DNA from: a virus | Virus record (IMG/VR): IMGVR_UViG_3300012005_000027 | Span: 1 to 35,670 of that record | Length of the DNA: 35,670 bases | Direction: 5' to 3' (one strand) | Translations under genes and position numbers: made by a program | Notes under the pieces: model-generated | What the model was told of the DNA's origin: nothing | Database searches by the model: none | The model's input: only the letters and a program-made list of their open reading frames with translations | Shown: one piece after another, positions 24,110 to 32,494 of the stretch | Numbering within the stretch: position 1 is the first letter of the stretch | Layout of the letters: every line of letters starts with the position of its first letter

Positions 24110-24312
24110 TTGATCTCCAAGTTATTCACGTCGGCGCGGCCCATTTGCGGCATTCCAGATAAAGACGCTGCTTCTTTGTGTTTACCCTCGTAGACTTCTT
24201 GGAACGGCATTTTCTTCTCGCACTCTTCGGAGGCGTGCGAAGTACACGTAGCGAATGGGTTTGAAACCCCACATTTTTCTTGATGTGCGCAACGCTCAAC
24301 CTTCTTAGGCAT
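24106..24312 (-). CDS. Small Cys/His-rich hypothetical protein
   Basis: A 68-residue protein with four Cys and several His in the first 35 residues (CAHQEKCG...CTSHASEEC), suggesting metal binding. The rest is polar. It overlaps the protease gene by 4 bases and follows the 120-residue gene directly. Unrecognised; possibly a virion accessory or regulator. Confidence 0.65.
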   Translation of the reverse strand: MPKKVERCAHQEKCGVSNPFATCTSHASEECEKKMPFQEVYEGKHKEAASLSGMPQMGRADVNNLEIK

Positions 24313-24675
24313 CTACCAAGTCTTCCTTCGTTCGAAATGTTCTTTGGTCATGAAATGAACGTGCAAGCGAAGCTTCCCGTTATCGACCTTCTCTTTAACG
24401 ATACCGCCTAGAACTATCGAATCAAGTGAAGCGCCTTCAGAATTTGCCATGCGCTCGACGGCCTCAATCGTTTCACACAGATGCCCGTCTAAATAATATC
24501 TCTGATACCTGATGTCATTTTTGACCTCCTGACTTCCGTTATCGACGCTTTGAAAGAGCGAGTCCTTTGGCTTGATCCACTTATCTTTGTTCTTTCGGAA
24601 GTCGCTGAAGGAACAAAAACCGTAATCCTCGGGACGCTTGTTTATGTTCTGATCGATGTTCTGTAAGTGGCTCAC
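24313..24675 (-). CDS. Hypothetical protein between portal and protease genes
   Basis: A 120-residue, charged soluble protein with GTG start overlapping the portal stop (GTGA at 24675-24672). The C-terminus has LRLHVHFMTKEHFERRKTW, basic and His-rich. No family is recognised. Location in the head operon and coupling suggest a minor head or packaging protein, not further specified. Confidence 0.7.
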   Translation of the reverse strand: MSHLQNIDQNINKRPEDYGFCSFSDFRKNKDKWIKPKDSLFQSVDNGSQEVKNDIRYQRYYLDGHLCETIEAVERMANSEGASLDSIVLGGIVKEKVDNGKLRLHVHFMTKEHFERRKTW

Positions 24676-26402
24676 GACTTAGCCTGCTGTTTGATTGCTG
24701 CCTGTTCGTTTCCGGTGACGGCGCTAGACTTCGGTTGTGTTCCGACTCCTGGACCTCCTGCTGGCGCAGCTTGTTTCGCAGTCAATGGGCTAATCAGAAT
24801 GTTGTCCGCAGCTTCATCGACTTTAGCCGCATCCTCTTCTTTGATCGATTCCATCTCGGTATCGTAATCGTAGGAGTTGTATCCAAGCTCCTTGGCAATG
24901 ATGTTCGACATCATTTCATGCGAGATAACTCCAACTTCATTCGCCATGATCGTGTCCTTGATCTTCTGTGAGCGATCTTGAGAGATAAGTTCGGGGAACG
25001 TAACTTCGCATTCCGTGGTTCCGGTAACTTCTTTGAACATGTCGCGGATCATGTTTTCATAAACGAGCTGACGGGATTCGAACTTCTTAGTTACCGGCTC
25101 AGTTCCGACTAAGGCTCCCGCGCGTGAGCTTCCGCCTGCGTGAGACGTCCCAAGGTAACTGACCGGGATTGAAACCGATGCCATGACCATATCTAGGCAG
25201 CTTGCGACCGCCTGGCTCATAGCGCTTGATCCGCCACTACCTTTATTGTCTAGGTATTGTCGTTTAATCTTAGGAGTATGAACGAACTCCGAACCCGCTG
25301 GAGCTACCGACTTCTGGCTCTGCTGATCGCTTACGTAATTATCGATGTCTGTTTGTGAACCGCTGATCTCGGTGTCGATACCCCAAGCCGCAGTCTTCTG
25401 CTCCTGAATCACGAGGTATTGAATCGTGTCACGTAAGCGCTTCATGAATCCGAACGCTGGGTAGATGTCCGCACGTCCGCGCTTCTCATTGCTTGCGCAG
25501 TTTACTTTGTAATGGCTGACTTCATCGGCTGGAATCTGCTGAATCACGAACTTAGAAGAGGGCACGGTTGATCCGCCATCTTGAGCCGTGTAGATTTGAT
25601 ACTGGGTTGGGAACACTTGCTGGTATGCGATTACCCGAGTGATGTCTTCAGGGTATGTAATAATCTCCCAAACAGTAGAAGGATCAATCAAACGAACGCG
25701 CGGGATAACTCCGGTAGGCGACTGCTGCCCAGGAGCGTCTTGGTACTGCACATAGGTTTGGTTATTCGGTAACCACCAGATCATGCTTTCGCCGCCGTAA
25801 ACCAGCTCGGCTGCGATCTTCCGCATCATGCCTTGGATGTCGTTTACCTCCTCGAATGATCGCCATGCCGCAAGAGCGTTATTGTCTTTTGTATCCAATC
25901 GATATCCACGTCCAAGGGTGAAATCGACCGTAATATTTGTAATTGCTCTTCCAATTGGGTCGTGGTGATAAGTATAGAATCCGAGTGCATAAGCTCGTAG
26001 GAAGTCATGCAGGTACATTTGTTTATTAAATGGTCCGCCCATGAGTGGTACATAATCGTCTCCAACTAAGTTCGCGGAGGTTCCACCTTCGAATCCACGA
26101 TCAAAGGATTCAGTTACCTTCTTGAAATTCTTTTTCTTAGCATTCGCTTCCCATGACTCCATGAACTTCTCTTTGTTCAGGCGGACTGGACGAGCCTTGC
26201 CTTCGGTGGACGCCATGAAGATCCCGTCGAACTGGACTTTCGGGTCTCGCTTGAGGAGTGCGTAAAGCTCTGCCGTAGTGTGGACGCCTTCCGGTGTGAT
26301 CGATCCAGCACGAAACGAATCGTCAAATTCGTAAGTCTTTTCGTCGATGCATCCATTCATTAAAGTCTTCGCTTGGGCCTTTTGAAGTTCGTTCTTTTTC
26401 AT
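24672..26402 (-). CDS. Portal protein
   Basis: A 576-residue protein, located between the MuF-like gene and the capsid cluster, which is the normal portal position. Typical features are AYALGFYTYHHDPIGRAITN, ELVYGGESMIWW, a repeated Ala/Gly/Ser helix (GGSSAMSQAVASCLDM), and SIPVSYLGTSHAGGSSRAGALVG, which matches the portal pattern before the C-terminal stem. Twelve copies form the ring through which TerL pumps DNA. The Gln/Ala/Pro-rich C-terminus is probably flexible. Start ATG overlaps the next gene's region closely (MuF stop at 26404). Confidence 0.9.
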   Translation of the reverse strand: MKKNELQKAQAKTLMNGCIDEKTYEFDDSFRAGSITPEGVHTTAELYALLKRDPKVQFDGIFMASTEGKARPVRLNKEKFMESWEANAKKKNFKKVTESFDRGFEGGTSANLVGDDYVPLMGGPFNKQMYLHDFLRAYALGFYTYHHDPIGRAITNITVDFTLGRGYRLDTKDNNALAAWRSFEEVNDIQGMMRKIAAELVYGGESMIWWLPNNQTYVQYQDAPGQQSPTGVIPRVRLIDPSTVWEIITYPEDITRVIAYQQVFPTQYQIYTAQDGGSTVPSSKFVIQQIPADEVSHYKVNCASNEKRGRADIYPAFGFMKRLRDTIQYLVIQEQKTAAWGIDTEISGSQTDIDNYVSDQQSQKSVAPAGSEFVHTPKIKRQYLDNKGSGGSSAMSQAVASCLDMVMASVSIPVSYLGTSHAGGSSRAGALVGTEPVTKKFESRQLVYENMIRDMFKEVTGTTECEVTFPELISQDRSQKIKDTIMANEVGVISHEMMSNIIAKELGYNSYDYDTEMESIKEEDAAKVDEAADNILISPLTAKQAAPAGGPGVGTQPKSSAVTGNEQAAIKQQAKS

Positions 26403-26403
26403 A

Positions 26404-27501
26404 TTAACTATTCGCCTTATCTTCTAGCCATTGATCGTAATCGCTGAAATCAACCGGCTGAGTTTCTGGGATGTCTGAATCCATTGGAACGCTTTGACAC
26501 CTACAGTTAAAATGCCCTGGAGCAACTATCGCGTCACACTCGTCTTCATCTATCTTGCCACTTGCCATCGCATCTTCAATCTCGGACGACGACAAACCGT
26601 CGCGATCGTAGCAGCATTCGTCGGTCTTGTTATCGACTACGGCAATCCACATGAAGTCAGTAATGCCGTTTTCATTCGCAGCATCTTGCTCACCTGATCG
26701 AACAGAGCGGACGAAATCTTCGGTGATCTCTTGCTCAACTTCCCATGTGTAGCGCTCGGCTTGTGCATCGGCCTCGACATCGTAAAACAGCGTCTTGTCT
26801 TCTGGGCCACGAGCGTAAATGTCGTCAGGTAGGGTGCTTGAATTGTAATCGATGAGGATATCGTTCCATGCATCCTCATCCGTTATCCCGGTGGATAGCT
26901 TCGGAACCCATTGCATCGGAGCAACTCCAGGCACGTCAGACTCTTTGGTCTTCCGGCGTCTCAGTGCAGGCGTGGCCTTGATGTCGCGGGTCTTAGGGAA
27001 CGCATTGGTCACGCGCTTGATCGGGCTTTCACCCACGACATGGCTCAACTCAAGGGCGTCCTGAATCTTTCGACCAAGACGCCCGAAGTTCAGCTTCATG
27101 CGATCATAGACATCACCACCACCGAACATTTCTTTATCTTTGTGGGCTTTAACTTTTGGGTGAGAAGTTGTTGGCTCATTCTTCGCTCTAGCCATTGCTT
27201 CCGCTTGCCCTGCATGCGCAAGAAGGTAAGCTTCCGCTCTCTGCCTACGGACAATAGTCGCCGTCTGAATCGCGGCGAGCATAAGTTCTTGCTTAATGGG
27301 TCCGGTCGCATGCGCTCGAAACGCAGCTTCCACATGCTGCTGTGTAATAAATGCAAGGATCTTTTTCTTCATCTTACCAATGATTTGATCTACTGCGGAT
27401 AGGTGGACGTGGACGATCTTTTCTAATGCAGTGTCATTTTGCCGCTTAAAATCGCGGTATGGGGCACTTACGGTATAAGGCTGAAGCTTTTTTTTGCTCA
27501 A
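26404..27501 (-). CDS. MuF-like head morphogenesis protein
   Basis: A 365-residue protein. The C-terminal domain has FMWIAVVDNKTDECCYDRDGL and PGHFNCRCQSVPM, the MuF/SPP1 gp7 pattern (D-x-x-x-x-C...G, PxHxNCRC). MuF proteins are minor capsid proteins injected or packed at the portal vertex. The N-terminal part is helical and basic. The start is a TTG at 27501 directly before a run of eight A, with no clear ribosome site; an internal ATG at residue 43 is the alternative. Confidence 0.88.
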   Translation of the reverse strand: MSKKKLQPYTVSAPYRDFKRQNDTALEKIVHVHLSAVDQIIGKMKKKILAFITQQHVEAAFRAHATGPIKQELMLAAIQTATIVRRQRAEAYLLAHAGQAEAMARAKNEPTTSHPKVKAHKDKEMFGGGDVYDRMKLNFGRLGRKIQDALELSHVVGESPIKRVTNAFPKTRDIKATPALRRRKTKESDVPGVAPMQWVPKLSTGITDEDAWNDILIDYNSSTLPDDIYARGPEDKTLFYDVEADAQAERYTWEVEQEITEDFVRSVRSGEQDAANENGITDFMWIAVVDNKTDECCYDRDGLSSSEIEDAMASGKIDEDECDAIVAPGHFNCRCQSVPMDSDIPETQPVDFSDYDQWLEDKANS

Positions 27502-27573
27502 AGTAACTTGATTAAATCACGCGAAATTAACTGAGGCAATTGCTTTGATTATAACAAGTAATGACTAAGTGGG

Positions 27574-28926
27574 TTATCTGCGAATCACCTTAACGGTCCC
27601 AACTGATCCGTTCAGCTCTATCGGCGCGTAAGTCACTAAAGGATATCCTACCGAGTCGCTTGAGTGCGTAAGCGACTTATCCGTGGTTTGATCCAGTTCG
27701 GAAGTTCCGTTCTTCCAAGACACTCGGTCCAGGTCTCGGTCGAAGCTCTTACAGTTCGTCGGGTGATAAAATAACGTGACTGTCCCGTCCGCAGACTTGA
27801 GCCGTGCATTCATCGTGTTCACTCGGGTCTTCACTGGCCCGTTACCGGCAGGAGTGTCATTCGTCCAGGTGATGCTAGCCTTATCGAGCGCCTCGCATAT
27901 AATGTCGTAATCAGATTGCGTAGCCTTCGTGTTCCGGCTTTCACCTGTGGCATCTCCGCATAACTTCACGTTCGGTGATCCGAGCAGTAGGCCGCGCTCC
28001 TTAAGCGCGACAAGCTTATCCACGAGCACCCGAGCACACTGCATTGTATTCGTATTCTCGACGCTCACCTCGTCGAACCAATAGGATACCGGGCCTCTGA
28101 ACTGGCCCATGTTCCATCTCATGTGACCGACGTTGAAATCCATTCCGACAACTACCGGGAGCATTCTGTGTACTAATTCCCCAGTCTGACAGAATGGCGA
28201 ATCGAATCGCTTATTGTGCTCACCTGCGGATGAGTAAGTCTTACCTGCCGTAATATTCCGAAACTCCGCTTCAATCTCCTGAGCGAACTCGGCCTGACTC
28301 ATGTCGGACTTGGCGTCGTCGTATTCCGATTGCGTGAATAGCGGGTTACATGTGGACGGCGCTCTGAAAAATTCCCATTGTCCGCTCGTGTCGTCCATCG
28401 CCTTTTTCGCGATATCATAGAACTGATCGAAACCCCTCGGAGTCGATACGAACATGGCCCAGCCCTTTGTCGTGGTGAGCATCGGCCTAATGATCATGTG
28501 CCAAAGGTCGGACGGTTGATCGCGAACCTCATCGATCACGACGCCATTAAGGGTTTCGGATCTCAGGTTATCCTTCACCTCACCGGACTTGAAAACGATC
28601 TGGGATTGGTTCGATAGCTTCACCCGAAGCTCGGTCTGATTCTTCTTTAAAATAATGCCACTGCACTTCCAAAGCATCCCTACGAGACGGCGGTACTGAA
28701 TCACGGCCTGGCTGAATGTCGGCGAGATATACCAAAGCGTAACGCCTTCATGCTGCCATGCGTATTTTAAAAGTTCGTTTAAGGAGCATGTAGACTTACC
28801 GCTCTGACGACCCCAACTCGCGACTCTGTAACGCGCTTTAGATTGGTGGACCTTAAGTTGCATCTCGTGCGGTGTGTAAAGTCTAAGGCTTATCGTCTGT
28901 GGCTGAATCGTCTTCGATGGCCTCAT
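27574..28926 (-). CDS. terL: Terminase large subunit
   Basis: A 450-residue packaging motor and nuclease. Walker A GRQSGKST (39-46), Walker B VVIDE (129-133), coupling motif STPRG (161-165), and the nuclease aspartates in GMDF (Asp263), GDATG (Asp325) and the THSSDSVGY region (421-429) are all present in order. It cuts concatemeric DNA and drives it through the portal. The start at 28926 overlaps TerS by 44 bases with a weak site; no in-frame alternative keeps the TPHEMQ segment. Confidence 0.96.
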   Translation of the reverse strand: MRPSKTIQPQTISLRLYTPHEMQLKVHQSKARYRVASWGRQSGKSTCSLNELLKYAWQHEGVTLWYISPTFSQAVIQYRRLVGMLWKCSGIILKKNQTELRVKLSNQSQIVFKSGEVKDNLRSETLNGVVIDEVRDQPSDLWHMIIRPMLTTTKGWAMFVSTPRGFDQFYDIAKKAMDDTSGQWEFFRAPSTCNPLFTQSEYDDAKSDMSQAEFAQEIEAEFRNITAGKTYSSAGEHNKRFDSPFCQTGELVHRMLPVVVGMDFNVGHMRWNMGQFRGPVSYWFDEVSVENTNTMQCARVLVDKLVALKERGLLLGSPNVKLCGDATGESRNTKATQSDYDIICEALDKASITWTNDTPAGNGPVKTRVNTMNARLKSADGTVTLFYHPTNCKSFDRDLDRVSWKNGTSELDQTTDKSLTHSSDSVGYPLVTYAPIELNGSVGTVKVIRR

Positions 28927-29248
28927 TCGCCGAACCCCATTCAGTTTTATACACTATGTTCTTCTTATCGGTGATCGAAACGTCGCTTATGATTTTTTCA
29001 GTCTGCTCTAAGTACTGCTTGCCGAGCCAGATTAGCATCGCGACATTACCTTTTTTCGCTGACTCAAGCTGCCATCTTCGCAGGGACATTTTGAGGCTCT
29101 CACGTCCTTTGGTCAATTCTTCCATGAAACGCCTATTTAAAAGCTCGTCTGTGGTGCCAAGAAGTCTTGCTATCTCGGTGGTCTTACATCCTACGGAGGC
29201 TAGGTCTTGAACCTGTTTAGCGTCGATTACTTTTTTAGGTCTAGCCAT
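28883..29248 (-). CDS. terS: Terminase small subunit
   Basis: A 121-residue protein directly upstream of and overlapping terL. The first half is an HTH (KQVQDLASVGCKTTEIARLLGT), as in TerS DNA-binding domains, followed by a helical segment (KMSLRRWQLESAKKGNVAML) and an acidic tail. TerS recognises the packaging site and regulates TerL. Start ATG follows CAGGAGTAAAA and overlaps the end of the Dam gene. Confidence 0.9.
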   Translation of the reverse strand: MARPKKVIDAKQVQDLASVGCKTTEIARLLGTTDELLNRRFMEELTKGRESLKMSLRRWQLESAKKGNVAMLIWLGKQYLEQTEKIISDVSITDKKNIVYKTEWGSANEAIEDDSATDDKP

Positions 29249-30158
29249 TTTTACTCCTGTCCATCACTGAATTATATCCTGCCTTATTAACGTAAACCTT
29301 TTCCCACTTCACTAATCTAGCCTCTTTTGATGACGACAATAAAGAACGCTTCTCCATATTGTAAATGCACTTAAACCTATCGTCGTTGATGTTGTATTCA
29401 GAAATAAATACAGGCTGTTTAATGCTATCGGCCCAGTCTAAAAACTTTGCGGTATTGAAGCTTGATCCGTAGTCGGCAGTACCGCTATAAGGAGGATCGC
29501 AGTAGATGACAGAGTTTTCTTTTATCGGTACGTTTTCATAGCTCAGATTATAAAATTGGAGCCGTTCGAGCCGTTCGAGCCGTTCGAGCCGTTGGAGCCG
29601 TTCGAGCCGTTGGAGCTGTTCGAACTGTTGGATATCAAGCCTTGTGTCTCTCTTAGATATGAACTTAATCCTGTTTTTCAGCCACAGTCTTTTCTCTAGG
29701 ACAGAATATCCTTCTTTGAAGTTATCGATGCCGAAAATTTTCTTAGAGTAATCATCAAACTCATTAAAGATGATAGCATTGTGGACCGATTTTTTAAATG
29801 GTTCAATGTCTTTTCCGAAGAGATAGGCCTCTCCATTGTTGCCGAATGACCAGATTAGTTTAACGTAGGGATCGGATTCTTTTAAATTAAAGAAGTCTTC
29901 GCGTGAAATCCATGCCGGTTTATAGACGTTGTAATTATATTTTCCGGCAATAGCATCTTTTACCAGCTCGCAAACGCCTGGCCTAAGTTCATTGAAGTGA
30001 AACTGTTTATAGTGCTTTGACCTATGCTTAAGCATGAAGTGAGTGATGCTAAATCCGCCTCCGAAAACGTCGTAAAAGTTATCGGATTTTGGAAACAGTC
30101 TGCAAACTTGCTCGCATATTTTAGACTTGCTCCCCATGTAAGGAATGCCATAGTTCAT
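29241..30158 (-). CDS. dam: DNA adenine N6-methyltransferase (Dam type)
   Basis: A 305-residue class D12 methyltransferase: YMGSK (7-11), DVFGGGFS (30-37, the SAM-binding motif I) and the catalytic DPPY (221-224). It transfers methyl from SAM to adenine, probably protecting phage DNA or regulating its packaging. Residues about 181-201, just before DPPY, are a run of LQRLERL units encoded by a 9-base tandem repeat. The recognition sequence cannot be told from the protein. ATGA overlap with the ParB-like gene and overlap with terS make a four-gene coupled packaging block. Confidence 0.93.
   Translation of the reverse strand: MNYGIPYMGSKSKICEQVCRLFPKSDNFYDVFGGGFSITHFMLKHRSKHYKQFHFNELRPGVCELVKDAIAGKYNYNVYKPAWISREDFFNLKESDPYVKLIWSFGNNGEAYLFGKDIEPFKKSVHNAIIFNEFDDYSKKIFGIDNFKEGYSVLEKRLWLKNRIKFISKRDTRLDIQQFEQLQRLERLQRLERLERLERLQFYNLSYENVPIKENSVIYCDPPYSGTADYGSSFNTAKFLDWADSIKQPVFISEYNINDDRFKCIYNMEKRSLLSSSKEARLVKWEKVYVNKAGYNSVMDRSKNG
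29558..29629 (-). repeat. 9-base tandem repeat array in the Dam gene (8 copies)
   Basis: About eight copies of a 9-base unit (plus strand GAGCCGTTC or GAGCCGTTG with small variations). Each encodes three residues (xRL), so expansions and contractions change protein length without frameshift. The array lies in the target-recognition side of the methyltransferase, before DPPY. Confidence 0.92.
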
Positions 30159-30718
30159 TTGATTCTCACAATGTATCCGCGACTCACTAGGTCGTCGTGT
30201 ATGTCCATCATCTCCATGTCGTTTGGAAACGTAACCTCTAGAAGAAACTTATTATTCATGTCGTCTTTAAGTTCGTCTTCCATTTCAAACTTTTCGCTAA
30301 TGTCGAGATTGAAGTTCTTAATCCCAAGTAAATCGATATCGAAGTCTGGTCCAAGGTTAGGAATGTCAAACGCATTGATTCCAGAGATATCTAGCTCGCT
30401 CCATGAGGATACGGCATTGTCTGAAATCCCGTAGGCTAGTTCTTGGTCTTCGTTATCGAAGTCCTGGAAGATAGCCGGGATGTGGGTCATCTTCATCTTC
30501 TTCGCCGCAAGGTATCTGCCTTCGCCTGCTGCAAGATTGCCTGACTGATTCGAAATCGTGACCGGAGTTCTAAAACCCTGGTACTCGATAATCTTAACCA
30601 GGCGATCAATCTGCTCGGCTGGGTGCTTATTCCGGTTATTAGGATTGAGCTTGATATCCTTCAGTGCAACTAGCTCGATGTCTTTAGATTTTATTAGGTC
30701 GTTCAAATGACGCTCCAT
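30155..30718 (-). CDS. ParB/Srx-like nuclease-domain protein
   Basis: A 187-residue protein with ParB-type N-terminal pattern: LKDIKLNPNNRNKHP, then GFRTPVTISNQSGNLAAGEGRYLAAKKM (GEGRYLAAKK at 65-74) and ISDNAVSSWSE. Phage ParB-like proteins bind DNA and often accompany methyltransferases, as here. The C-terminal part is acidic and unrecognised. It directly precedes dam with an ATGA overlap, suggesting that the two act on the same DNA. No ribosome site stands out before the ATG at 30718. Confidence 0.88.
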   Translation of the reverse strand: MERHLNDLIKSKDIELVALKDIKLNPNNRNKHPAEQIDRLVKIIEYQGFRTPVTISNQSGNLAAGEGRYLAAKKMKMTHIPAIFQDFDNEDQELAYGISDNAVSSWSELDISGINAFDIPNLGPDFDIDLLGIKNFNLDISEKFEMEDELKDDMNNKFLLEVTFPNDMEMMDIHDDLVSRGYIVRIK

Positions 30719-30737
30719 TTATTAAATAATGCCATAC

Positions 30738-30932
30738 TTACCCACGAGTGCCATAGATTCCAGACTTCCAGGCGCAATGCCACTTGCAGTCCTTGCAGAC
30801 GCGGTTAATGGCGCGTTCTCGCCCTTCAATGATCTTTGCCTTAGTGGTGAACCAATCGTCGCAGACCAAGCATTGTCTTTTAACGTGCCTGTACTTGATT
30901 CCGCGCTTCGTGCCTTGTTTTGGTTCTTCCAA
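30738..30932 (-). CDS. Small zinc-finger protein (start uncertain)
   Basis: A 64-residue basic protein with CLVCDDW...CKDCKWHC, a CxxC...CxxCxxxC zinc-binding pattern. The only in-frame standard start is a TTG at 30932 without a ribosome site, so the start is uncertain. It would be the first gene of the minus-strand packaging operon, 19 bases before the ParB-like gene. The Cys spacing is the main reason to accept it. Confidence 0.6.
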   Translation of the reverse strand: MEEPKQGTKRGIKYRHVKRQCLVCDDWFTTKAKIIEGRERAINRVCKDCKWHCAWKSGIYGTRG

Positions 30933-31021
30933 TAGCCAAATGATTCACGGCATGGGGCAGAAATGCAATAGGAGATTGCGCGTGCGCGAGAACGTGGCAT
31001 TCTTTGGATGAGGGTAAATCT

Positions 31022-31417
31022 ATGAAATCATTTTTTCTATGCATCGCCATGTTCATCGGAGGCGCGGCACACGCCGAGATTCTTTTGGGCAAAACTCCGA
31101 TTTACGCGGTGAACTATAATTTTTCGACTGGTAACGTATCGAGCGCGGCTTTCACTCAAATCGTGAGTAGCTTGCCGTCATCGATCTCTTATGTGCAGAT
31201 CCAGAATAACTCGGGTCAGATTTTAAAGATTGCTACTGGCGCGGCTGGAAGTGAGTCGGTAATCCCGTATCTCATTCCTAGAGGCGGCACCGCTTACGGC
31301 GGCGCTACCAGTGAGCTGTATTTTACAATGCGCGCGTTTCAACGTGTAAGCATTCAAGCTGCGCTCTCGACCGGAACGGCGACGACAGGCGAGCTTATCT
31401 TAAACTTTTTCCAATAA
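31022..31417 (+). CDS. Secreted protein, paralogue of the protein at 6081
   Basis: A 131-residue protein with signal peptide MKSFFLCIAMFIGGAAHA (cleavage after about residue 18) and a beta-rich mature part (PIYAVNYNFSTGNVSS, YVQIQNNSGQILKIATGA). Start ATG follows GATGAGGGTAAATCT. Its mature part resembles that of the protein at 6081 in order and spacing of motifs (QIQ, LIP, SI, TGE). It opens a plus-strand cassette of envelope-directed genes. Function unknown; exported, and possibly virion- or surface-associated. Confidence 0.75.
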   Translation: MKSFFLCIAMFIGGAAHAEILLGKTPIYAVNYNFSTGNVSSAAFTQIVSSLPSSISYVQIQNNSGQILKIATGAAGSESVIPYLIPRGGTAYGGATSELYFTMRAFQRVSIQAALSTGTATTGELILNFFQ

Positions 31418-31440
31418 CGGAAAATTAACGAAGGAGTAAT

Positions 31441-31641
31441 ATGCCAGATTTAAACAAAGACTTAGTGAGCGGTACGGTTGGAACTTTTGGAAAATATGAC
31501 GTTTCTATGGTGAACGGTCAGCTTGTAGCTAGCTTCACGCTTAGCCCAGCAGAGCTTTTGGGTTTGCTTGTGAACCAAATCAAGAATCCTGCAATCGTTG
31601 CTGCGATTCAAGAAGGCGAAGCATTGATCGGTCTTAAGTAA
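31441..31641 (+). CDS. Hypothetical 66-residue protein
   Basis: A small soluble or peripherally membrane-bound protein (start with GAAGGAGTAAT before it). An amphipathic, hydrophobic centre (VNGQLVASFTLSPAELLGLLV) is followed by a helical end. No family recognised. It is followed directly by the 42-residue membrane gene (TAA then ATG). Confidence 0.7.
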   Translation: MPDLNKDLVSGTVGTFGKYDVSMVNGQLVASFTLSPAELLGLLVNQIKNPAIVAAIQEGEALIGLK

Positions 31642-31770
31642 ATGAGCTTTAAGGAGGGCATTAAATACATTGAGTATTGGATACTCGTGCATATTACTGC
31701 CCTCCTTTTGCATTTCATCGGATGGATCTTAACGAAATATCAGGAACGCAAGCGCGATGGGACGAAATAA
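31642..31770 (+). CDS. 42-residue membrane protein
   Basis: The ATG is the base after the preceding stop, and the stop overlaps the next start (TAATG). A membrane helix spans about residues 13-31 (WILVHITALLLHFIGWIL), with a basic C-terminus (KYQERKRDGTK). The coupling at both ends supports expression. It could be a small holin component or a membrane partner of the next gene. Confidence 0.6.
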   Translation: MSFKEGIKYIEYWILVHITALLLHFIGWILTKYQERKRDGTK

Positions 31771-32159
31771 TGGGCATACTGCCTCCTGCTGCTGAGAAAT
31801 ATGACTTTACTGGAATAGGAAATGCAAGTGCTGCCGTCATTATGGCGCTCCTTCTTGCTAATCCATACACATCTTTTCTGACGGTAGGTCTTCTCGGTAA
31901 AATCAATTTCAAAATTATATCTTGGCTTTGCTCTTCCGCTGCATCAGTCGGGCTGGTTTTCCTAAACGTCGGTGCAGAGCAAATTGTAACCGCAGTAGAT
32001 AAAGTTGGGTTCGATGGATCGTTTGACAATGCGTTCAAGCTGATCGATCAAATTAATTCTACCGGCCACAGTCTTACTCCTGCGCAAGTTGCCGCAATCG
32101 ACGCGCCAGTGATTGCTCAATTCGAAAAGTTCGCGAAACTTACGAGGACAAAATCATGA
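31770..32159 (+). CDS. Two-segment membrane protein, holin-like candidate
   Basis: A 129-residue protein with two hydrophobic stretches (about residues 19-43 and 50-72) and a soluble helical C-terminus (DKVGFDGSFDNAFKLID and onward). Start chosen at ATG 31770, overlapping the upstream stop, over a longer frame to 31677. No holin family is recognised with certainty. With the 42-residue gene before it and the lipoprotein gene after it, it could be the membrane part of a lysis or exclusion module. Confidence 0.65.
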   Translation: MGILPPAAEKYDFTGIGNASAAVIMALLLANPYTSFLTVGLLGKINFKIISWLCSSAASVGLVFLNVGAEQIVTAVDKVGFDGSFDNAFKLIDQINSTGHSLTPAQVAAIDAPVIAQFEKFAKLTRTKS

Positions 32160-32494
32160 ATAAGAAAACTCTTATCATTTTCCTAAGTATTTTCTTATTT
32201 ACTGGATGTGCGAGCGTTCATATTCCTGACTTCAAGGCCTACGTCACTCTTCCGGCCTCCGGTGATGGGTATTGGGTGCAAACCGTTTCGACAGGCGAGG
32301 GCCGTATTCCTAAAGCAACTTGGGACGTTCAAAAGAAACGAGGTATTGTCCTTTTTTCTGAGGATTGGTCGATTCTTCGAAACACAGTCCTAAAAAACTG
32401 CCTCATGAATTCCTGCAAAGATACGGTTGGGATGTTTGATTCTCTTTTCTCTACCCTTGATTCTGCACTTAAAGAAGCGACCCCAACTCCCTAA
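32156..32494 (+). CDS. Predicted outer-membrane lipoprotein
   Basis: A 112-residue protein with lipobox LFTGC (Cys17) after MNKKTLIIFLSIFLF; residue +2 is Ala, not Asp, so outer-membrane sorting is expected in a Gram-negative host. The mature part has two further Cys (CLMNSC). Start overlaps the preceding stop (ATGA). It may be an o-spanin-like or a surface-exclusion lipoprotein; it is longer than Rz1 and not Pro-rich until its TPTP end. Its stop overlaps that of the convergent gene by 3 bases. Confidence 0.75.
   Translation: MNKKTLIIFLSIFLFTGCASVHIPDFKAYVTLPASGDGYWVQTVSTGEGRIPKATWDVQKKRGIVLFSEDWSILRNTVLKNCLMNSCKDTVGMFDSLFSTLDSALKEATPTP

Noticed and set aside
26911-27402. Open frame of 163 codons antisense to the MuF-like gene
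   Set aside because: The sense strand carries the MuF motif and operon context; the antisense product has no motif.
27488-27495. Run of eight A at the start of the MuF-like gene as a second frameshift site
   Set aside because: It lies in codons 3-5 of the gene with no alternative frame of use.
29558-29629. CRISPR-like array
   Set aside because: Units are 9 bases, contiguous and coding; there are no spacers, and no cas genes are present.
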